Assembly: GCA_963920575.1 (NCBI GenBank)
Contig: OY986963.1
Location: forward strand, 1,650,896-1,714,895
Reading direction: 5' to 3'
Origin: Narthecium ossifragum
Lineage: Eukaryota; Streptophyta; Magnoliopsida; Dioscoreales; Nartheciaceae
Length of the DNA stretch: 64,000 nt
Position numbers and translations under genes: made by a program. Under the pieces are notes generated by a model. That model saw only the letters and a list, made by a program, of their open reading frames with translations, searched no databases and was not told where the DNA came from. Positions 57,521-64,000 of the stretch are shown one piece after another (the first letter of the stretch is position 1; every line of letters begins with the position of its first letter).

Positions 57521-59893
57521 TTGGCATGAAGAAATAGCTGAATGATGGATGGTTTCGTTTAAATCTGGCCTTAAGAGTTGCTTATCATGCTGAAACTTGT
57601 GGTGTTTTATCTTGCTTAGTTGGGGATTTCATCTCCTTCCTTCATGTACAAGTCTTGTCAGCTTCTCTTGTACAAGTATCCATTACATATCAGCTTGAAT
57701 TGGTTTTGATCGTTAAAACCTTTATCTTGACTCTATTAATCCCTCAGTAACTTACAGCATAACAAAGTGATGTCCTTGTGTTCCAGATTGGTATCTTTGA
57801 GAACTTTCCTCCTACTGTGATGCAATTCTCAAAGTTGCTAGAAATAGAATGCTAAGCTCTGTAGAACTTGTATCCAGTCTGCAAACTAATCATGTAAGCC
57901 AGATTCCGTATAAGAATGTAGGCTCTTTGGTTTATCATTCACATGTTACAAGTCATAGCCTGCAATACAATTAATCAAGCACATCTGATTGATAGGGATA
58001 TCTTTCAGAGGCTCCGTATCGCGAAGAACAACATCTTTGACTTCCCCTGCGTTCCTTCTTGATCAAATTGAGCAAAATAAAGGAATTCTAGTACTGCAGG
58101 ATGGCCAATCACTTTCTAGACGTCAATCCAAACGAAATGTGCTTGATTAAGAAATAAAGAAAATTTGAGTGGTCCGAGGATATCGTCATTAGACCTTAAA
58201 TTCAAAAACCGTTCATCAAAAGTCCAACATGCAAACAATCCTATTTAGATAAGTCTCTACAAAAGACTTCTTTAACCTAAATTCTAAATAACAGTCAGCC
58301 TTTCCCCTTTTATCTTCCCACTCTGTTTTCATGATACTACGTTGAGCTCATTAAGTTCACATAAGCTGACCACTCCCAGGGCTTCATTCTAAGCCTTTCA
58401 GTTCCCAGATATTATATATGCTCAAGGTCTTAATTGCATTTTTATGTGTGTGTAAACAGGGTATTTTAACTACTAGTTTGTGTTGCACTTGTGCAGCCTT
58501 ACCTACCTGAGAGCTTGCTACATTTCCTTTAATCGAGTGATTGACCTGGGGTATAATTCTTATATATAATCAGGAAATTTTTGCCTGATGTGCAATGTCA
58601 TCTCTCTTTTGAAAGTGCTGTATTTCTTTTTAATGCATAGATATAACAATATCTACAAGAAATCGAGTAAATAATCCTGCAATTAGAGGATTGCATCATG
58701 GGAGAAGACGACATTCCCTTAAATTATGATCATATCTAGTATTTTTGGTTGCCCAATTCTCGCATACGCAACCATCCCTGACTTTAATAATCTGTGCATC
58801 TAATCATACCTACTCCCATTAATGAAATAATCTACTTGCCTATCAATGTCTCCCTTGAATTTTAGTGCAAATCTCAATCCAGACAACCATTTAAGCCAAT
58901 CAATCCATTACGATCAGGACCACAAGGAACCATATCATCAGGACAATATATCCAAGAATGGAATGCTGCAATCAAAACTCCATGAAGAGAATTTTTTCAC
59001 TGAAGCCCCTCTCTCTAGAAGCACTTTCTCACCAACTCCTTCAAAGGACCAATCCTTCATTAGAAGAAAAGGAGCAATTGCTGTGGAAGACTTCCAACTC
59101 TGTTGACCTCGGGTGGCCCCAAAGCCATCTCTGATGTGTTTACGACCTTTATTAATAAGTCGTCTACGGTGACGTGGACACCCATGGAAATTCTAACCCC
59201 ATTGGCCAAGCAAGGCAAAGGGCCGGCAGTTGAGGGACCTTCAATTCTCCAAAAAATTCTCCAAAGTCCTCAACGCCAGAAGCCATTCTTAGCGGCAAGT
59301 TTGAATAATCCCGGGGTGTTTTCTGACAAAATCATGTCCAATATTGCGATTTATGAAATAGAGAAAGACTAAAAAGTAAAAATGGGAAAAAGAAGAGAAG
59401 GCCGACCCTCAAGGAGGACGCACGTGAATTAGAGAGTCCTCACGGGTGGGAACGATCTTCGAGGACCACGCGTGCGGCGGCGGAGGACGAGGACGAGGAC
59501 GAGATGGACACGCCGTTTACACACATGGCAGATGCTCAGCGCATGATGACGTAAGCGGTCAGGACTGGAGGCTTCCTTCCCGGGTCCTTCGTGGCGTGCC
59601 AGTTATGGCGGCTTTCTATGGGAACGTTTCTGACTCACAAAAGCGACCGGCGCCCATTTTTCCGGTCAAGTCAACACTTAGCCTAGTTTGGGGGTTTTTT
59701 TTATTAGCCGTATAAACAGAATAAGGGTTATTATGTTAGTTCTGAGAGAGATCCGGATGTAGATTATGGCGTCATGATGACATACATGTTGACTCGATTG
59801 TCCAAGTGTTTTAACATGGGTGAAGTTAATTAAGGGGACCAAGTCTCACCATTCTACGTTCCCAATGTTGCATTTTAAGCCAACAGTTATGTG

Positions 59894-59933
59894 CAGCACT
59901 TGTGAGTTGTGACCAGCACTTGTGAGTTGTGAC
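59894..59933. repeat. Exact 20-bp tandem duplication
   Basis: CAGCACTTGTGAGTTGTGAC occurs twice in a row without change. Confidence 0.95.
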
Positions 59934-60412
59934 CACCCTTTGAAACAAATAAATATGGATGTATTTTTCCCTGATGTTGGATTTGTTACACCTGGTCTCG
60001 ATTTGTGAATATAATTGGCTGCATCACGCTTCGATGTTGCGTTGCATTTGGGAATTGGGGGATACATGATGCATGGGATGATTGATGTCACAGCTACCTT
60101 ATGAAGCTAATCAATGATCTGCAGGTGTTTCACAGTATAGAGCACGGTTGCAATTTTTTGACCTCTTTTAGTTGTTATGGTTCTGAAGAAGGTGTACGAT
60201 CAGCACACCTGACTTAGCCGTCCAATCGGGCGGTCATAGAAAACCCAGTCAATTTTAAAGACAATTTGTGGTTTTAGGATCTGTGCGCGGATGGCCTTTC
60301 ATGAATTCAGGGGGTTTTTGTGGGGGTCATTAGCACAACATCATCTTATCATCAGTGTGGTGGTGTAAAGACCTCTTGGATCATTGGAAGTACGTCTTCA
60401 GGATATAAAATC

Positions 60413-60540
60413 TTGATTTTAACAATTTTTTAAATTAAAAAAAACAAAACAAAAGAGTTGACTATACATTTTTATTGATTTTAACAATTTTATAAATTCA
60501 ATTTTTTTTAAAAAAAAAGAAAGAAAAAAGAGTTGACTCA
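60413..60540. repeat. ~62-bp tandem duplication
   Basis: TTGATTTTAACAATTTT, an A-rich stretch and AGAGTTGACT recur in the same order at 60413 and 60475. Confidence 0.8.
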
Positions 60541-60823
60541 GCATTCATATCACCTAAATAATACATGTATAAAAATACACATATATGCACACTTGTATAA
60601 AATAAAATACTCCTAACGCGCTTGGCTTTTATTTTCACTATTTAATAATCAGAGATACTGTGGCTCATTGCGGAAAACGTGGGATTCTACTGGAATTGGA
60701 GCCGGTGAATCGGTGATAACGATCACGTTTTCTTTATCCTTGAGGTGTCATCCAAGGTTAGACAAGTGTCCTATCCTTAAAAGTGGAACAGTGCATGGAG
60801 GGCCATACTGCTTATTTGTCGCC

Positions 60824-60846
60824 TTCTCTCTCTCTCTCTCTCTCTC
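60824..60846. repeat. (CT)n microsatellite
   Basis: About 11 CT units. Confidence 0.9.
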
Positions 60847-61300
60847 ATCTCTTCCAAGGATCTGTTTTATAAAAGGCCAGCATGGCCTCTCGCCTAGAAG
60901 GATCCCCAATTCAAACAAGGCAGTTAATGGATGATGTGATCACCATGTGTTTTGCTTGTCCTCATCTGAACGAGTCAGTGCGATTACATAACCATTTAAT
61001 TGCATGTTCTAATCTAATGGAGTTGGGCTCCTTTATAAACTTGAATTATGGATCCTGTTATACTTACATGGTGTATGTTTTAACATTTGAATGTTTTTTT
61101 TGAGCCAGAACCCTATTTGCAAAGATATTGACAGATCTAGAGATAATATCAAAACTCACTGATTTAAACGAAATAGACACAACCCATTTCTCCTTCATTG
61201 AGTTTCCACCTCCGTCAGCCAACACCTACTTCCATTTAGGATCTCCATGACTCATTTAGAGTCAGATTCCACGAGGATTATATGATGGTGGAATCTGGTT

Positions 61301-61490
61301 TAGATTGGACTAATCCATTTCCAAATTGAATTATGTTGATGGTGTAGCTAAACTGTTTTAGGAATGCTTAGCTAATCACCTTAATTAACAAAATCCAAGT
61401 GGGTCCGGTCTAGATTGGACTAATCCATTTCCAGATTGAATTATGTTGCTGTTGTAGCGAAACTGTTTTAGGAATGCTTAGCTAATCACG
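61301..61490. repeat. 110-bp tandem duplication
   Basis: TAGATTGGACTAATCCATTT at 61301 recurs at 61411, and both copies run on for about 80 bp to GCTTAGCTAATCAC with four or so differences. Confidence 0.9.
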
Positions 61491-61760
61491 CATCATTAAA
61501 ACATAGATTAGAAGGACTTACAATCCTTGACTATACTTAATCCTTCACAAACTTGGCCCCAAAGGAACACCAGAATACGGAGAAAGTCCAAACCCATCCA
61601 AACCCAATAGTCACGGTTTGTTATGTGGTAGGTGATAAACTGCTAATAGGCTAAAAAAAACCCTATTTAATATATCAAATCGGTGACATGTCCACCTAAT
61701 GACAATAATATACCTACAATAACCATAATGGTCCGGAAGATCTAATGGCACTGTTGTTAT

Positions 61761-62328
61761 TAAATATGACAATGGGGCGGGTTGGGGAGGGTTAAGAGAA
61801 AATATGATCCAAACCCGCCCATGACCGATTACGGGGTAGTTTTCTTACCCCATCTCCATCTCATTTAAAAATATCACAATCCCTCCTCACCCCCACCTCG
61901 TCGTAGTGCATCTTGTCTCACTATAAGATTTTTTTTTAAATCAATAAATAAAAATCAATAGTAAGATATTAAACTTAAAACACAAAACATAATCTATTTT
62001 ATTTTCAACTCATAGAAAAAATAGTTCTTTTATTCCATTTATGCAACCCACTACAATAAGAAATAAATATATGAACTAAATTCAACAAAAATTTAAATTT
62101 AGTTTATAAAATAAAAGAAAGGAAAAAAGTTATCTAATGTCTAGTAGTACTATCCTAATAGTATAACACAACATATATGTTATCCCGCTATATATTAACT
62201 TCTTTATACCTCCATCAACATATTTTTAATCGACTCGCATTAGATATTATCAATTAACATATTACTTCCTACCTATGCGCCTTATAAATCAGATATGTAT
62301 AATGATCATACATACCATTATACTCCGT

Positions 62329-62359
<31 letters not shown>

Positions 62360-62566
62360 GAAATAAGTATCTTATAATATAATATATATTACTTATATAT
62401 TATATAAATGGAGTGGGTTTATATATACTGGTACATGCCCCATGTGTATATCGGATTTGCCCCATTTATTTTGACCCATCATATTAACCAGTAAGCACCC
62501 CATTGGGACACCCCGGACGGGTCGGGTTCAATGGTTCGCCATTTACCCATCCCATTGTCATTCCTG
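61761..62566. mobile_element. Non-autonomous hAT-like element, ~806 bp
   Basis: The ends contain TGACAATGGGGCGGGT and ACCCATCCCATTGTCA as inverted repeats, with outer right end CATTCCTG. Flanking 8-mers GTTGTTAT (61753-61760) and ATTGTTAT (62567-62574) differ by one base, which fits an 8-bp hAT target duplication. The interior is AT-rich with no transposase and a (TA)n tract at 62329-62354. Confidence 0.7.
62329..62354. repeat. (TA)n microsatellite inside the hAT-like element
   Basis: About 13 TA units. Confidence 0.9.
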
Positions 62567-62653
62567 ATTGTTATCAGGTTAGGAGCCCAGTCTATAGTTA
62601 GCATTCACCTAATGGGGCTAATTATATGAGATGCAACATATAATATCAAAGAA

Positions 62654-62992
62654 CGGTGGTTTGTTGGGCACTGGAGTGAGCTAAAGAGAGGAATGAGCAA
62701 CGCATCATCGTTGAGTCCGACGACAAAGAGGTGGTGGAGGTTTTGAATGGCTGATGCATCTGGCCTAGGGAAGAAGAGGAGCTTATGAGGCTCGTTTGGA
62801 GATTACATATGGAGTTTGAATATGTGTTAATTACTCATATACCTAGATGTGTAAATGAAAAGGCCGATGGGATCGTCAAGTGGTGCTGGCTTGTCGGCAC
62901 CAGCTTTGTCTGGCGGGCTGAAGAAGGGCTTGATGCCCTATCTCATGTTATGTAAATAACCATAGTTTTTGAGCGCAGCTCATAAAAAAAAA
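62654..62992 (+). mobile_element. 5'-truncated LINE fragment with 18-bp target duplication
   Basis: ACATATAATATCAAAGAA occurs exactly at 62636-62653 and 62993-63010. Between them lie 339 bp ending in an A-tract. The translation shows the end of a LINE RNase H domain (VESDDKEVVEVLNG, stop, then PREEEELMRLVWRLHMEF and HIPRCVNEKADGIVKW). This is a textbook target-primed insertion, truncated at its 5' end. Confidence 0.93.
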
Positions 62993-63346
62993 ACATATAA
63001 TATCAAAGAAGAAGTGGCCTAATTATAAACAAGTTGGCCATAGCCATAGCCATGGGAAAGTTCCTTGCGAGCGACGCATCGTAGGCTCCGGCTCGGTGTG
63101 AGGCTCGGCAGCGCACACTTTGAGCGGATAAGAACGACCGAGCTCATCACACCTCCCTTAGTCCTCTCTCTCTCTCTCTTCCTCTCTTTCTCTCTCCACC
63201 ACTAACCCCTTCTCCTTAGTTCTAAGAGCCCTCTTCTCTTCTACAATACCGCCATAGAAGAGCCGCCTCTCTGGTGTTAAGAATTTGGAGCAAAGATAGA
63301 GAAGCCACTGTTTGCCAAGCTGGCGATCGACCACGAGTCCCCATTC

Positions 63347-63689
63347 ATGGAGCTCAAGCCCAAGAACAGGAGAATCATGGTGAGTGAGTTGGGTTCTTTC
63401 TTCTTTTCTTTTCTTTTCTTTCTGGTTTTGGTTTTTGGTTTGGTGCTGTTGAGATTGGATTCTTATTGTATTTTGGTGGTGAGTGGAATAGGGAGGAGGA
63501 GGGCCGGCGGAGGAGGACAATCGTTGGCCGCCCTGGCTGAAGCCGCTGCTGGCGACGAGCTTCTTTGTGCAATGCAAGCACCACGCTGACTCGCATAAGA
63601 GCGAGTGCAACATGTACTGCCTTGACTGCATGAATGGAGCTCTCTGCTCGCTGTGCCTCGCCTACCATCGTGATCACCATGCCATTCAG
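63347..63689 (+). CDS. PLATZ: PLATZ zinc-finger transcription factor, 5' part
   Basis: Two exons are in the window, 63347-63379 and 63492-63689, joined in phase 0 by GT-AG sites; the gene continues past 64000. The protein reads [11 protein letters not shown], then a Gly-rich linker, [20 protein letters not shown] and [30 protein letters not shown]. The CxxH and Cys/His pattern is that of PLATZ proteins, plant-specific zinc-dependent DNA-binding repressors of A/T-rich sites. The short first exon and start are typical. Only about 77 of the usual 200-250 residues are here. Confidence 0.93.
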
Positions 63690-64000
63690 GTATCTCTTCC
63701 TCCTCCTCCTCCTCTGTTCTATTATGTCTTCTATCTCATTTCAGCATTTGTACTTAAATTTGACCGGTTTTGTCATCTGGGTATCTTTTTTTTTGGAGGA
63801 TTAGATGATGGGTTTTGTTTCTTTTATGATTTGGTGGTTCGGATATCTATTTCTCTCTCCGTGTTCAAATAAGCAGTTTAAAAGAGCTTACTCCATCTGG
63901 ACATGGTCTTTCCATTTTGCAAGATTGAAACTTTGGTTATGCTGGATTTCCAATTTGGGTTTCTGTGTATCGTTTCTTCTACTAAAAGCTGCTACTTTTT

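Larger units (their letters stand above)
57521..61760. other. Intergenic DNA with small tandem repeats
   Basis: Contains a 20-bp tandem pair (59894-59933), a ~62-bp tandem pair (60413-60540), a (CT)n tract (60824-60846) and a 110-bp tandem pair (61301-61490). Two short plus-strand frames at 58846-59106 and 59103-59372 overlap but match no family I know. Confidence 0.5.

Overview
This window is nuclear DNA of a flowering plant. Genes carry GT-AG introns, intergenic DNA is AT-rich, and the repeats are plant-type LINEs, LTR retrotransposons and PIF/Harbinger- and hAT-like MITEs. An intron-bearing elongator tRNA-Met and plant-only families (MYC2-type bHLH, PLATZ, DUF740/OCTOPUS-like) agree. A monocot seems likely, but the sequence alone does not prove it. 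A 200-base N gap lies at 22697-22896.

Layout. 1-11400 is a retrotransposon graveyard. A minus-strand LINE (1 to about 6130) is interrupted by a 2.2-kb solo LTR (1954-4171). A plus-strand LINE (about 6130-9493) is interrupted by a 1.7-kb solo LTR (7079-8759). A PIF-like MITE (9692-9842) and a 767-bp solo LTR (10006-10772) follow. From 11.4 kb the window is genic: tRNA-Met(CAT) (-), a bZIP-like basic-region gene (+, 12795-13645), an intronless MYC2-like bHLH gene (-, 15935-17998), a 4.7-kb intergenic stretch with a 24-bp perfect inverted repeat, an exosome RRP46 gene (+, 23114-26750), a UBP20/21-like ubiquitin protease (-, 27944-31209), two divergent secreted glycine-rich protein genes (-, 34816-35688; +, 37752-38825), IMP dehydrogenase (-, 39549-43299), a small J-domain protein (+, 45591-47677), an AIG2/GGCT-like gene (-, 49785-50306), a DUF740/OCTOPUS-like gene (-, 53107-53736), a possible membrane-protein gene near 57 kb, and the first two exons of a PLATZ gene (+, 63347 onward). 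The genes are unrelated housekeeping, signalling and wall functions, as is usual for plant chromosomes. I see no operon or gene cluster logic.

The most unusual signal is shared by three otherwise different solo LTRs. Each carries palindromes GATCGATC arranged in pairs 21-22 bp apart, and many of the pairs recur every ~71-72 bp. In two of the LTRs the array ends about 70 bp before a TATAAATA box; in the third it lies upstream of a weaker TATA-like box. I count 25 exact copies in these LTRs, and two of the three variant copies are changed at the central CpG. This looks like a recurrent enhancer-type architecture in LTR promoters. Other points worth checking are the 24-bp hairpin at 20746-20930, a GC-AG intron in the UBP gene, a MITE whose empty site is kept in a duplicated copy 2.6 kb away, a recent LINE fragment with an 18-bp target duplication, and Trp-to-stop decay in the second LINE.
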